From: Bacillus sp. 2B10
GTDB taxonomy: Bacteria; Pseudomonadota; Alphaproteobacteria; Sphingomonadales; Sphingomonadaceae
NCBI GenBank assembly: GCA_003946805.1
Contig: RPSH01000003.1
Location: forward strand, 1 to 64,000
DNA length: 64,000 bases
Direction of reading: 5' to 3'
The first letter of the stretch is position 1. Each line of letters starts with the position of its first letter. Shown in pieces: positions 1-8,488 of the stretch. Position numbers and translations under genes: made by a program. Below the pieces are notes generated by a model. It saw only the letters and a program-made list of their open reading frames with translations, searched no databases and had not been told where the DNA came from.

Positions 1-3
1 CCG

Positions 4-876
4 TTACCCGGACGAGGATGCCCGCCCGTACCAGTGAAGCGCCGCCCCCTCGGCGCGCAGCCAGCGGCGCGCGGCGTCGGGATCGCCTTCGAACAGGTCG
101 GCAACCAGCGCGTGGAAGGTGGGGCCGTGGTGCATGTGCACGCGGTGCGCGACCTCGTGCGCGACAGTCGCGCGGCGGACGAAGCCGGGGGCAAGCAGCA
201 GCCGCCAGCTGTAGCGGATCGTGCCGTCGCCGCTGCAACTGCCCCAGCGTGCCTTGGGATCGCCGATCGCGACCTTGGCCACGGTGACGCCGGCCTTCGC
301 GGCATAGTGGGCGGTGTCCTCGGCCAGTACGCGCAGCGCCTCGCGCCTGAGCCAGCGTTCGATGCGGGCGGGGAACTGGTCGGCCGGACCGCCGCAGGTG
401 AGGAGGTCTTCGGCGCCTCCCCCCGCCCCGTTACCCCGGCGCAGGCCGGGGTCTCCTGCGGCGAGGAGCGCCTCTTCGTCACCGGAAGACCCCAGCCTGC
501 GCCGGGGTGACGTCGGGGTTGTTGCCGGCATCGAAGGATTCGCATCGTCCCGTGACCATGGACCCCGGCCTTCGCCGAGGTGATGGGTTGGTCGAGGCGA
601 CGTCAGGGCCACCGTCCGCGACGCCGCCTCTACCCACGCCAGCCGCACCGCGCGGTCCGCCACCGGCACCACCGCGCCGTCCACGAACGGCCGCCCCTGC
701 GGCAGCTTCGCGCGCTGCGCCGCGATCCACCCGGCCTTTTCGCCGGCCCACGCCACCGCCTTGGCCAGCGCCATCCGCTTCGGCACGGTCAGCCGCACGC
801 GTCCGGTGGCGGGGTCGACCGACAGCCGCGCGACCCGTGCGCGCGGATGACGAACGACCTCGACCCCGTCGATCAC
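4..876 (-). CDS. YgjP/SprT-like zinc metallopeptidase with repeat-derived insertion
   Basis: Predicted cytoplasmic zinc peptidase of the YgjP (DUF45, M48-like) family, 290 residues. The C-terminal half carries HEVAH at about residues 240-244 followed by HMHHGPTFH, the expected metal ligands, and the typical RWGSC motif lies upstream. The start is a GTG at 876 that overlaps the upstream YcgN stop as GTGA; longer readings would run far into that gene. Family members are usually about 230 residues. The excess is a low-complexity Pro/Arg/Gly segment at about residues 92-153, between RTVAL and the helix before the metal site, and it is encoded by palindromic repeat DNA. The catalytic part looks intact, so the protein is probably functional, though its substrate is unknown. 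Confidence 0.85.
   Translation of the reverse strand: MIDGVEVVRHPRARVARLSVDPATGRVRLTVPKRMALAKAVAWAGEKAGWIAAQRAKLPQGRPFVDGAVVPVADRAVRLAWVEAASRTVALTSPRPTHHLGEGRGPWSRDDANPSMPATTPTSPRRRLGSSGDEEALLAAGDPGLRRGNGAGGGAEDLLTCGGPADQFPARIERWLRREALRVLAEDTAHYAAKAGVTVAKVAIGDPKARWGSCSGDGTIRYSWRLLLAPGFVRRATVAHEVAHRVHMHHGPTFHALVADLFEGDPDAARRWLRAEGAALHWYGRASSSG
430..511. repeat. Palindromic repeat inside a coding region
   Basis: Two 25-base arms (430-454 and 487-511) are inverted copies of each other with two mismatches, separated by 32 bases. The core is CCCCGGCGCAGGCCGGGGT. It belongs to the same family as the intergenic elements near 20.05, 51.86 and 58.43 kb, but here it is read through in frame by the metallopeptidase gene. 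Confidence 0.8.
552..584. repeat. Single arm of the same palindromic repeat family
   Basis: The stretch around 561-584 (GACCCCGGCCTTCGCCGAGG core) resembles the right arm at 487-511 and is also within the metallopeptidase reading frame. It probably belongs to a second, degraded element in the same roughly 185-base insertion. Confidence 0.6.
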
Positions 877-1316
877 AGCGTCCGGTCGGTCAGGTGATGT
901 TCGAGGTCGCCGACATCGTTCTCCGACACGGTCCAGCCGCGCGTCGACTGGCCGGCGGCATGCACGCTCTCCCGGTCGCCGCTGTTCAGATAATGCCAGT
1001 CGGGCAGCGGCTTGCCTTCGTTCCGCAAGCGGTAGGCGCAGGTCGAGGGCAGCCATTCGATGTCGCCGACATTGCGCGCGTTCAGCCGGACGCATTCGGG
1101 GACATAGGCATGGCGGTGGCGATAATCGCTGCACTGGCCCATACGCCGGTCGAGCAGCTTGCACGCGACGTTGGTTGCATGAATCTCGCCGGTATCCTCG
1201 TCCTCCAGCTTGTGCAGGCAGCATTTGCCGCATCCGTCGCACAGCGCCTCCCACTGTGCGCGGTCGAGCGCGGCCAGCGGCAGGTCTTCCCAGAAGCGTC
1301 CGGTCACCGGACCCAC
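873..1316 (-). CDS. YcgN/YkgJ-type cysteine cluster protein (UPF0260)
   Basis: 147-residue protein with the cysteine pattern CDGCGKCC near residue 27, a further Cys in ACKLLD, and later CSDYRH, PECV and TCAYRL. These are the conserved cysteines of the YcgN family, presumed to bind a metal or Fe-S cluster; the function is not known. The start is GTG at 1316, which lies 13 bases inside the end of the SCO1 gene, and the stop overlaps the start of the metallopeptidase. It is the middle gene of a tightly packed three-gene minus-strand operon. Confidence 0.9.
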   Translation of the reverse strand: MGPVTGRFWEDLPLAALDRAQWEALCDGCGKCCLHKLEDEDTGEIHATNVACKLLDRRMGQCSDYRHRHAYVPECVRLNARNVGDIEWLPSTCAYRLRNEGKPLPDWHYLNSGDRESVHAAGQSTRGWTVSENDVGDLEHHLTDRTL

Positions 1317-1900
1317 TTCGCCAGTTCGGCGGCGACCGCCGGCCCGCCTTCGTCCTGCGGCAACAGTGCGACCGGGCGGCCCTGCGGGTCCATCAGGATC
1401 GCGGTGCGGCTGTGGTCCATCAGATATTCGGTGGCACCCGGCGACTGCTGCTTCGCATAGGTGACACCGTAGGCGCGGGCGGCGTCGGCGATCGCCTGCG
1501 CACTACCGGTCAGCCCGACCATGCGCGGGTGGAAGGCCGACACGAACTTGCCGACCACCGCCGGCGTGTCGCGCTCGGGATCGACCGTGACGAACACCGG
1601 CACGACCTTCGCGCCCCGTTCGGGCGACTCGTCCTCGAACGCCTTCACCCCCGCCGCGATGTTCTGAACATCGACCGGACAGACATCGGGGCAATAGGTA
1701 TAGCCGAAATACATGATGCGCCATTTGCCGGCGAAATCGGTGTCGCGCACGACCCGGCCCTGCCCGTCGGTCAGCACGAACGGTCCGCCGATCCGCGCGC
1801 CGGCCAGCGGTGGCGGCGCGGCGGGTGCGTCGGCCGGTCCGCCACATGCGGCAAGGGCCAGCGCGAGCGCCGGGGCAAGGATACGGGAGATGCTGTTCAT
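1304..1900 (-). CDS. SCO1/SenC/PrrC family copper-binding lipoprotein
   Basis: 198-residue thioredoxin-fold protein of the SCO family, which delivers copper to the CuA site of cytochrome c oxidase or acts as a periplasmic thiol-disulfide factor. The Cu-binding CxxxC is at residues 70-74 (YCPDVCP) and the partner His is at about 163 (MDHSR). An N-terminal hydrophobic stretch ends in a lipobox LAAC at residues 16-19, so it should be anchored to the outer face of the inner membrane. The ATG at 1900 was chosen because it gives a proper lipoprotein signal. It is first in the operon with the YcgN-like and peptidase genes. Confidence 0.93.
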   Translation of the reverse strand: MNSISRILAPALALALAACGGPADAPAAPPPLAGARIGGPFVLTDGQGRVVRDTDFAGKWRIMYFGYTYCPDVCPVDVQNIAAGVKAFEDESPERGAKVVPVFVTVDPERDTPAVVGKFVSAFHPRMVGLTGSAQAIADAARAYGVTYAKQQSPGATEYLMDHSRTAILMDPQGRPVALLPQDEGGPAVAAELAKWVR

Positions 1901-1970
1901 GGCGTTGCCAGCCATGATCTGATAGGCGACGGCTTGCAAGTCGCGTAACGTCCCAGTGGAGCCCGTTCCC

Positions 1971-2564
1971 ATGCCCGCCATCCGCCTCCTCCTCGCCGCC
2001 GCGCTGATGCTGCCCGCCGCCGCGCAGGCCCAGCAGATGTCGCCGGGATACACCTTCCTGAAGGCGATCCGCGACGAGGACGGGAACAAGGTCAACGACA
2101 TCCTCGGCCAGCCGGGCCAGACGATCATCAATACCAAGGACCGCTCGACCGGCGAGAGCGCGCTGCACATCGTCGCCAAGAACGGCAACCTGACCTATCT
2201 CCGCTTCCTGCTGGCCAAAGGCGCGAACCCCAACATCCAGGACAATCGCGGCAACACCCCCGCATTGCTCGCGGTCGAATCGGGGTCGGTCGAGGCGATC
2301 CGCGCGCTGACCGGACGCAAGGCGAACCTGAACCTCGGCAACAGCAGCGGCGAGACTCCGCTGATCCGCGCGGTGCAGCTGCGCAACCTCGACATGGTCC
2401 GCGAACTGGTCGCCGCCGGTGCCAACCCCGACCAGGCCGACGTGATCGCCGGCCTGTCGGCGCGCGACTATGCCAGGCGCGACACGCGCACGCCGGTGCT
2501 GCTCAAGGCACTGGACGACGCGCCCGCCAAGCCCAAGGCACCCGTCGCCGGCCCGCGGCTGTAG
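1971..2564 (+). CDS. Secreted ankyrin-repeat protein
   Basis: 197 residues. A cleavable signal peptide (MPAIRLLLAAALMLPAAAQA) is followed by three to four ankyrin repeats, recognisable from ALHIVAKNGNL, GANPNIQDNRGNTPALLAV and GETPLIRAVQLRNLDMV. Ankyrin domains mediate protein binding, so a periplasmic protein-interaction role is likely but the partner is unknown. A GTG 15 bases upstream is possible; the ATG gives the better signal peptide. The gene is divergent from the SCO1 operon with about 70 bases between starts. Confidence 0.88.
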   Translation: MPAIRLLLAAALMLPAAAQAQQMSPGYTFLKAIRDEDGNKVNDILGQPGQTIINTKDRSTGESALHIVAKNGNLTYLRFLLAKGANPNIQDNRGNTPALLAVESGSVEAIRALTGRKANLNLGNSSGETPLIRAVQLRNLDMVRELVAAGANPDQADVIAGLSARDYARRDTRTPVLLKALDDAPAKPKAPVAGPRL

Positions 2565-2619
2565 CGCCGGACCCCGCGCACCGGGACGGCGGCACGTGGG
2601 GTCGCGTACGGGCGCGCGA

Positions 2620-3165
2620 TTACCGATCCTCGTCGAGGACGCCGTCGGCCAGCACCTCCTGCGCCGCCTGCCGTATCTCCGCCGACACTTCGTACAGCGG
2701 TCGCAACGTCACCTCCTCCCGGTCGAGGCGGACGACCATATCGCCATGGTCGGGCGCGTGCAGCCACAATGCCGTGAACTCGACCTGCGGCAGGTCGAGG
2801 ATGCGCGCCTGCCAGTCGATCGCGGCGTTGGCGGCGGCTTCGGCCTGAAGCGACGCGAGGGCGAGGACTTCGGCCGGAATGCCTCGTACGGCCATGATCG
2901 CGACCGGATCGTCGTCGTCGCGGACGTCGACCTGCGTCATGGTCCCGGCTTCATCGGCCAGCAAGCGCCAGCCGGTCCGGATCAACCCCGGCAGATGGTC
3001 GCCATCGGCGCGCACCAGTTTCTCGACCAACGCGCCGTAGACCGGAAGGGCCTGGTACAGCGTCGCCTCCTCCTCTGCGAAATCGGGAGACGACGGCAGC
3101 GACAACAGCTGTGCCGCGGCGATGGCGAGGACGGATTCGGGAGCGGGTTCGAGGGTGATCGCCAT
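2620..3165 (-). CDS. Hypothetical acidic protein, third gene of the cysteine-protease operon
   Basis: 181 residues, no signal peptide, no recognised domain. It is rich in Asp, Glu and Ala (for example VDVRDDDDPVAIM) and predicted to be mostly helical. It begins one base after the stop of the C70-like protease gene, so the two are almost certainly cotranslated. Acidic soluble proteins downstream of proteases can be inhibitors or immunity proteins, but nothing in the sequence proves that here. Confidence 0.75.
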   Translation of the reverse strand: MAITLEPAPESVLAIAAAQLLSLPSSPDFAEEEATLYQALPVYGALVEKLVRADGDHLPGLIRTGWRLLADEAGTMTQVDVRDDDDPVAIMAVRGIPAEVLALASLQAEAAANAAIDWQARILDLPQVEFTALWLHAPDHGDMVVRLDREEVTLRPLYEVSAEIRQAAQEVLADGVLDEDR

Positions 3166-3166
3166 G

Positions 3167-3841
3167 TCAGTTCACCGCATAAGCATAGTCGTTGTGGCCC
3201 CGTACCGCGCCCAACGGGTAGGACGCCGTAAAGACGTCGAACGGCATGTAGCGCGGTACCGCCTGACGATGGCCCGTAACCCGGCGAGGGTCCTGCACGA
3301 TGACATGACGCGTCCCGTCCGCGTCGATCCACCACCCGGTCAGACAGACGAAGTGCGCGACCGAACCGGCGCGGATGCGACAGACGATCGCCTTGTGACG
3401 GTCGACCTGCCGGACAATCGATTCGAAGGAAACGGCCCCCTTCGTGGCGAGCGATCCGGCGAACAATCCGCGTTCAGACAGGACGATGCGTGCGGCGTGT
3501 GCGCCGTCGCATCCGACGGTGCAGCCCTGATCGTCGCACGTGCGGCCGGTGCCGTGGAACACACCGGGCGCCGTACAGGTGGCGCCGGGATGATGCCGTC
3601 CGATATGCGTGCCGGCGATCGCCGTTTGGGACACGGCGGCATCGGGTCGCCGGTTGCCGGCTGCATAGTTGACCGCCTGCACCACCGCAGCCCAGCACCA
3701 GTTGGTCCGCTCCTGCAGCATCAGTACGAAGGCGAAGTCGTCGCCGCGGGGTTCCTGCTGCGCGATCCCCTTCGTCGCGGCCAGCGCGGCGCGGGTCGGC
3801 AAGCGGGTACCCGCCCCCAGAAAGGCAGCCACGCGGGTCAT
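3167..3841 (-). CDS. Papain-like cysteine protease, AvrRpt2/C70-like
   Basis: 224 residues. The motif NWCWAAVVQAVNY places the nucleophile at Cys49. His163 (AHFVCLTGW) and Asp184 (VQDP) complete a papain-type triad, with a Gln (LQER, about residue 43) ahead of the Cys as the likely oxyanion residue. This is the pattern of C70/C39-like bacterial cysteine proteases. There is no signal peptide. Residues 89-112 contain four further Cys. The ATG at 3841 overlaps the upstream stop as ATGA. The protein sits between a large secreted protein and an acidic protein; its target is unknown. Confidence 0.82.
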   Translation of the reverse strand: MTRVAAFLGAGTRLPTRAALAATKGIAQQEPRGDDFAFVLMLQERTNWCWAAVVQAVNYAAGNRRPDAAVSQTAIAGTHIGRHHPGATCTAPGVFHGTGRTCDDQGCTVGCDGAHAARIVLSERGLFAGSLATKGAVSFESIVRQVDRHKAIVCRIRAGSVAHFVCLTGWWIDADGTRHVIVQDPRRVTGHRQAVPRYMPFDVFTASYPLGAVRGHNDYAYAVN

Positions 3842-5217
3842 CGATCGGCTCCCGTATCCGCGGGGAGGGTCGCATCCAGCAACGGCGAGCAATCGGCCCG
3901 CCCGCGACCGCGGGTTCCGCCCACCCGTCCCCCCTGCACGTCGCGCAGATTGGTCAGCGCCGTGCGACAGGTCAGTACGCCGCCGCCCCTGAACTGTCCG
4001 CTGGCCGGATCGGTCAGCACGTAGCTGACGACCAGCCCGCCGGTGATGCCGACCGCCGGTGCTCCCAGCGCGGTCCACAGGTTCGCCCGCTTGAGCAGGG
4101 TGCCGCCGCCCTTTTCGACATGCACCCGCAGGACGTGGGGATTGTCCGCCAGCAGCGTCTCGACCTGAATTGCGCGGGCTAACGGGATGCGGCCATTGTC
4201 GTCCGGCTTCGTCTGTTTCGCCTCGAACGCGTCGACGGCGGCGATCGCAGCTTCGAGCGTCTTGCGCTTCGTTGCGGCGTCCGCTTTCCTCCCTCCGAAC
4301 CGGCTCAGACAGGTCTTTGCGTGGTCGCGCGAGGCGAGCAGTTCACCCCAGCGTCCGGCAAGCGCGCTGTCGTGGTTCGGCGCGATCAACGCCGTGGGCA
4401 GGATCACCGGCACGTTGGACCGGGCGAGTCGGCGAGCCACCGTGGCGATCAGCATTCCGTCGGGAATCGTTGCTTCGATGCCGCTGATGTCGGTGTCGGT
4501 CTTCAAAAGGCCCAAGACCGCGCCTGCCACGGCGGGGGGTAAGAACCCGCCCGTTTCGCCATCCGTTCCTGAAGCGGTTTTGCAGGTCGCGGGCAGTGCC
4601 TTCGTCAGCGCACCTTCGGCGAACGCGATCTGACTTTCGAGGTTGGCCGCGGTATCGAGCACGAGCGGATCGTCGGCCGACAGCAACAGGATCGGATTGC
4701 GGCCCGTTACCCCGTCGGCATCCCGCACCCGCGTCCCGCCGGTCGCCGATCGATCCACCGTGCGGCCGGACAGGGCAGACACGTCACCGAGACTACCGGG
4801 ATCGGACACGCGCGGGGCGGGCCGGCCATTCGCCGGATCGGTCGCCGTCCGCGTGGCGGGGCTCGCACCCCGTGACGGCGGCGGCGCGGGAGCAGCCGAT
4901 GCGACATCCCGTGCGATCCACGCCGCGGCGGTGTCGAGCGTCGCCGTCGACAGCATCCAGGTTTCGATGGCACCCGCATTGGCGCCGAGCGTCGTTTTCC
5001 CCTCCGGACGGGGCAGTCCCAGCGCATCGACCCTCGCCCTCACCCGCGCCGTTTCCGCGGTGGCTACCGACGCCGCGGCGGTATCGCGCGCCGCCCGTGC
5101 CGTCAGCAACGCCGTCTCACGCTCGAGGCGTGCGACTTCTGGGTCCTTGGGAATGTCCTGTGCAGCGGCCGCACTCGCCATGGCGGCGGCGAGCAGCGTA
5201 ACGACCGGCTTCTTCAT
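3838..5217 (-). CDS. Secreted Ala-rich protein of unknown function, first gene of the cysteine-protease operon
   Basis: 459 residues with a clear signal peptide (MKKPVVTLLAAAMASAAAAQ). After it comes a charged, Ala-rich helical stretch of about 50 residues that may be a coiled coil, then a Pro/Ala/Arg-rich linker, and a C-terminal region with short hydrophobic segments such as GITGGLVVSYVL. No known domain was recognised. The ATG at 5217 was chosen over two upstream ATGs because it has CGAGG at a good spacing and directly precedes the signal peptide. Its stop overlaps the protease start. Confidence 0.75.
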   Translation of the reverse strand: MKKPVVTLLAAAMASAAAAQDIPKDPEVARLERETALLTARAARDTAAASVATAETARVRARVDALGLPRPEGKTTLGANAGAIETWMLSTATLDTAAAWIARDVASAAPAPPPSRGASPATRTATDPANGRPAPRVSDPGSLGDVSALSGRTVDRSATGGTRVRDADGVTGRNPILLLSADDPLVLDTAANLESQIAFAEGALTKALPATCKTASGTDGETGGFLPPAVAGAVLGLLKTDTDISGIEATIPDGMLIATVARRLARSNVPVILPTALIAPNHDSALAGRWGELLASRDHAKTCLSRFGGRKADAATKRKTLEAAIAAVDAFEAKQTKPDDNGRIPLARAIQVETLLADNPHVLRVHVEKGGGTLLKRANLWTALGAPAVGITGGLVVSYVLTDPASGQFRGGGVLTCRTALTNLRDVQGGRVGGTRGRGRADCSPLLDATLPADTGADR

Positions 5218-5236
5218 GGTACCTCGCATCATGTCG

Positions 5237-5255
5237 GGAACCCGGTACGGGTTCC
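5237..5255. promoter_or_regulatory. Perfect 8+3+8 palindrome in the leader of the cysteine-protease operon
   Basis: GGAACCCG and CGGGTTCC flank a GTA triplet, 20 bases ahead of the operon's first ATG. It could be a repressor operator or a short leader hairpin. No regulator is encoded next to it. Confidence 0.4.
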
Positions 5256-5389
5256 TCGGGATGGGTACGCAACTCGACGATGGGTCGAGCGGAAGTTGAA
5301 CCAAATGCCGGTCGTTGGGAAGTCGGTAACCGCGTCGTATCCGAATGGGATCGAATTCCCGGAAACGGATCGCGAAACGGAGGTATCGG

Positions 5390-5414
5390 GCCGCGGCGCA
5401 CGACGCGCCGCGGC
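5390..5414 (-). terminator. Stem-loop downstream of ssb
   Basis: A perfect 10-base stem (GCCGCGGCGC / GCGCCGCGGC) with a five-base loop starts 8 bases past the ssb stop. It lacks a run of T, so it may act as a weak terminator or 3' stabiliser. Confidence 0.5.
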
Positions 5415-5421
5415 CGTTCGA

Positions 5422-5961
5422 TCAGAACGGGACGTCGTCGTCGAGATCCTCGCCGAAGCCGCCACCGAAATTGCCGCCGCCCTTGTTCCCGCCCGAATTG
5501 AAGCCGCCACCACGCGCCGCGCCGCCACCGCCCTGGCCACCGCCAAAATCGTCGCCGCCGCCGAAGTCGCTACCGCCGCGGGCACCGCCACCGCCACCCT
5601 GCCCGCCGCCGGGACCGTCGAGCATCGTCAGCACGCTGTTGAAGCCCTGCAGCACGATTTCGGTGCTGTACTTGTCTTGGCCCTGCTGGTCCTGCCACTT
5701 CCGCGTCTGGAGCTGGCCTTCGATGTAGACCTTCGAACCCTTGCGCAGGAACCGCTCGGCGACGTTCGCTAGGCCTTCGTTGAAGATCGCGACCGAATGC
5801 CATTCGGTCTTTTCCTTCTTCTCGCCGGTGTTGCGATCCTTCCACGATTCGGACGTGGCGATACGCAGGTTCACGACCTTGCCGCCATTCTGGAACGACC
5901 GCGATTCCGGGTCGCGGCCCAGATTGCCCACGAGGATAACTTTATTGACGCTGCCGGCCAT
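5422..5961 (-). CDS. ssb: Single-stranded DNA-binding protein
   Basis: 179 residues. The N-terminal OB fold covers about residues 1-112 ([34 protein letters not shown]). A long Gly-rich disordered linker follows, and the acidic tip ends in DDDVPF, the hook that recruits replication and repair proteins. The protein coats single-stranded DNA in replication, recombination and repair. Length and architecture are normal for the family. It is transcribed alone on the minus strand. Confidence 0.98.
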   Translation of the reverse strand: MAGSVNKVILVGNLGRDPESRSFQNGGKVVNLRIATSESWKDRNTGEKKEKTEWHSVAIFNEGLANVAERFLRKGSKVYIEGQLQTRKWQDQQGQDKYSTEIVLQGFNSVLTMLDGPGGGQGGGGGARGGSDFGGGDDFGGGQGGGGAARGGGFNSGGNKGGGNFGGGFGEDLDDDVPF

Positions 5962-6061
5962 GGCGCAGTTCTCCGAGAAAGATACAGCCCGGCTTCCTAA
6001 GCGACCGAGCGGCGGGACGCCAGAGGTTGCCGGATGGCCGATGCAGGTTCATCGTACCGCG

Positions 6062-6238
6062 ATGGGCGACGTCATCAACCTCAACCGCTTCCGCAAGGCC
6101 CGCGACAAGGCTGCGCGCACGCAGGAGGCCGACGCCAACCGCCGCAGGTTCGGGCGGACGAAGGCGGAAAAGGCGGTGGACGACAGCGAGGAGGCGCGGC
6201 GCCAGGCGTTGCTCGACGGGGCAAAGCGGGAGGAGTAG
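6062..6238 (+). CDS. DUF4169 family small protein
   Basis: 58 residues beginning MGDVINLNRFRKARDKAAR, the conserved opening of the DUF4169 family found in alphaproteobacteria. It is highly charged and helical with no membrane segment; its function is unknown. The ATG at 6062 matches the family's usual start, although the frame stays open upstream. Confidence 0.85.
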   Translation: MGDVINLNRFRKARDKAARTQEADANRRRFGRTKAEKAVDDSEEARRQALLDGAKREE

Positions 6239-6252
6239 GGCGCAGCGTGTTC

Positions 6253-6346
6253 GTCATTCCCGCGAAGGCGGGAATCCATTGCCGCCGACGGCCCTGATAG
6301 AGGCGCGATCGCTGCGTGTATGGACTCCCGCCTTCGCGAGAGTGAC
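6253..6346. repeat. Intergenic inverted repeat, TCATTCCCGCGAAGGCGGGA type
   Basis: Two 27-base arms (6253-6279 and 6320-6346) are inverted copies with three mismatches around a 40-base spacer. The element fills the gap between the convergent DUF4169 and feoB genes. It may double as a bidirectional terminator. Confidence 0.8.
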
Positions 6347-6362
6347 GATATGGACGAAGCGC

Positions 6363-8216
6363 CTACCCCAGCCCGAAGGCGACCGCGGTCCAGTATGTCG
6401 CACCCGCCGCGATATAGGCCAACGCGAAGAGATAGCCGATCATCACCAGCGGCCATTTCCAGCCATTGGTCTCGCGCCTGGCGACCGCGATCGTCGACAG
6501 GCACTGCGGCGCGAACACGAACCATGCGAGGAAGGCGAGCGCGGTGGCGAGGCTCCAGCGCCCGGCCAGCCGCCCGCCCAGTTCTTGCGCGCCCTGTTCC
6601 TCGTCCGCCGCGTCGATCGCATAGACGGTCTGGAGCGCCGACACCGCGACCTCGCGCGCGGCCATCGCCGGGATCACCGCCAGCGACATTTCGTGATTGA
6701 AGCCGATCGGCTTGAGTACGACCTCCAGCCCCGACGCGATGCGTCCGGCGATCGAATATTCCGACTGCTTCACGCCGGCCGGCGCCACCGGGTAGGAGGT
6801 CAGCAGCCAAAGGGCGACCGTCACCTGCAGGATGATCGTGCCGGCGCGGCGCAGAAAGACATAGGCGCGTTGCCACAGCCCGATCGCGATGTCGCGGATC
6901 GAGGGCAGCTGGTAGCGCGGCATCTCCATCAGGAACCCGCCGCCCACACCCTTGGTCGCGGTCCGGCGCAGCACGAACGCGGCCAGCACCGCACCGAAAA
7001 TGCCGGTCAGGTACAGCACCAGCAGCACCAGCCCTTGCAGGCCGATCCCCGGCAGCACCTGTCGCGCCGGGATGAACGCGCCGATGATGACGGCATAGAC
7101 CGGCAGCCGCGCCGAACAGGTCATCAGCGGCGCGATCAGGATCGTGGTCAGCCGCTCCTTGGGATCGTCGATCGACCGGGTCGCCATGATGCCGGGAATG
7201 GCGCAGGCGAAGGACGACAGCAGCGGGATGAACGCGCGTCCAGACAGGCCGACGCCGCTCATCAACCGGTCCATCAGAAACGCGGCGCGTACCATGTATC
7301 CCGATGCCTCGAGCAGCAGGATGAACACGAACAGGATCAGGATCTGCGGCAGGAACACCACCACCGATCCGACGCCGTTGATGACGCCCTGGACCAGCAG
7401 GTCGCGCAGGAACCCGCCGGGCAGGGTCGCGACCGCCGTATCGGCCAGCCAGCCCTGCGCCCCCTCGATCCAGCCGATCGGCGCTTCCGACCAGCTGAAC
7501 ACCGCCTGGAACATCACGAACAGGATGGCGAGCAGCAGGATCGGGCCGACCACCGGGTGCAGCGCCACGCGGTCGAGCCCGCGGGTGACCGCGCGCATCC
7601 GCGGCTGTTCGATCGTGGCGGCGCGCGAAATCCGCCGCGCCTCGCGCTGGAAATGGCGGATGTCGGACTCGACCGAATCGACCGGCGCCGTGCGCGGCGC
7701 GGCGGCGAGGATGCCGGCCAGTGCCGCGCGCAGTTCGTCCAGTCCGCGCTTGCGCACCGCGACCGTCGCGACGACGGGAATGCCCAGTTCGGCGGACAGC
7801 ACGGCGAGGTCGATCGTCAACCCGTCGCGCGTCGCCATGTCGATCATGTTGAGCGCCAGCACCATCGGCCGCCCGAGCGATTTGAGCTGGAGGACGAAGC
7901 GCAGATGGTTGTCGAGATTGGTCGCGTCGGCGACGACGATCATCGCGTCGGGCACCCGCTCGCCGCTCTGCCGCCCCAGCACCACGTCGCGGGTGACCGC
8001 CTCGTCGGGGCTGGACGGATCGAGGCTGTAGGTGCCGGGCAGGTCGACCAGCTCGACCGGCCGGCCGTCGTCGAGCGCGAGGCGGCCCGAATGGCGCTCC
8101 ACGGTGACGCCGGGATAATTGCCGACCTTCTGCCGCGCGCCGGTCAGCGCGTTGAACAGCGCGGTCTTGCCGGCATTGGGATTGCCGACCAGCGCAACCA
8201 GAGGTGCGGGGTTCAC
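6363..8216 (-). CDS. feoB: Ferrous iron transport protein B
   Basis: 617 residues. The N-terminal G domain has G1 GNPNAGKT (about 11-18), G3 VDLPGTYSL and G4 NMID. A helical region and a polytopic membrane domain with paired gate and nucleoside-recognition segments follow. FeoB imports Fe2+ across the inner membrane. It is shorter than the E. coli protein (about 770), as in many alphaproteobacteria. The start is GTG at 8216, 14 bases after feoA, so the two form an operon. No FeoC gene follows. Confidence 0.96.
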   Translation of the reverse strand: MNPAPLVALVGNPNAGKTALFNALTGARQKVGNYPGVTVERHSGRLALDDGRPVELVDLPGTYSLDPSSPDEAVTRDVVLGRQSGERVPDAMIVVADATNLDNHLRFVLQLKSLGRPMVLALNMIDMATRDGLTIDLAVLSAELGIPVVATVAVRKRGLDELRAALAGILAAAPRTAPVDSVESDIRHFQREARRISRAATIEQPRMRAVTRGLDRVALHPVVGPILLLAILFVMFQAVFSWSEAPIGWIEGAQGWLADTAVATLPGGFLRDLLVQGVINGVGSVVVFLPQILILFVFILLLEASGYMVRAAFLMDRLMSGVGLSGRAFIPLLSSFACAIPGIMATRSIDDPKERLTTILIAPLMTCSARLPVYAVIIGAFIPARQVLPGIGLQGLVLLVLYLTGIFGAVLAAFVLRRTATKGVGGGFLMEMPRYQLPSIRDIAIGLWQRAYVFLRRAGTIILQVTVALWLLTSYPVAPAGVKQSEYSIAGRIASGLEVVLKPIGFNHEMSLAVIPAMAAREVAVSALQTVYAIDAADEEQGAQELGGRLAGRWSLATALAFLAWFVFAPQCLSTIAVARRETNGWKWPLVMIGYLFALAYIAAGATYWTAVAFGLG

Positions 8217-8230
8217 GTGAAGGTCAGCCG

Positions 8231-8488
8231 TCAGCCCGCCAGCGGGGCGACGCGGATCGCGCCCGCGACATGCGCCCGGAGCGCCACCGTCATCCGCCCG
8301 ATCCGGCAGGCGAGCGGCCCGCCGCCCAGCATCGCGCGGTGCAGCAATTCGATATCGACGCCCTCATCCAGTCCGAACTCGCGCAGCCGGCGCGCTTCGG
8401 ACGGCGACATACGGTCCCATTCGACCGACGCGACCGTCGCCCGGCAGGTGCGGGGCAACTGGGAAAGGTGCAGGTTGGGCGAAAGCAT
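8231..8488 (-). CDS. feoA: FeoA family ferrous iron transport accessory protein
   Basis: 85-residue SH3-like FeoA protein (LSQLPRTCRATV, LREFGLDEGVDIELL, CRIGRMTVALR). FeoA is thought to bind FeoB and modulate its activity at the inner face of the membrane. It lies directly upstream of feoB and starts at the ATG at 8488, which is overlapped by a candidate iron-regulator site. Confidence 0.95.
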   Translation of the reverse strand: MLSPNLHLSQLPRTCRATVASVEWDRMSPSEARRLREFGLDEGVDIELLHRAMLGGGPLACRIGRMTVALRAHVAGAIRVAPLAG

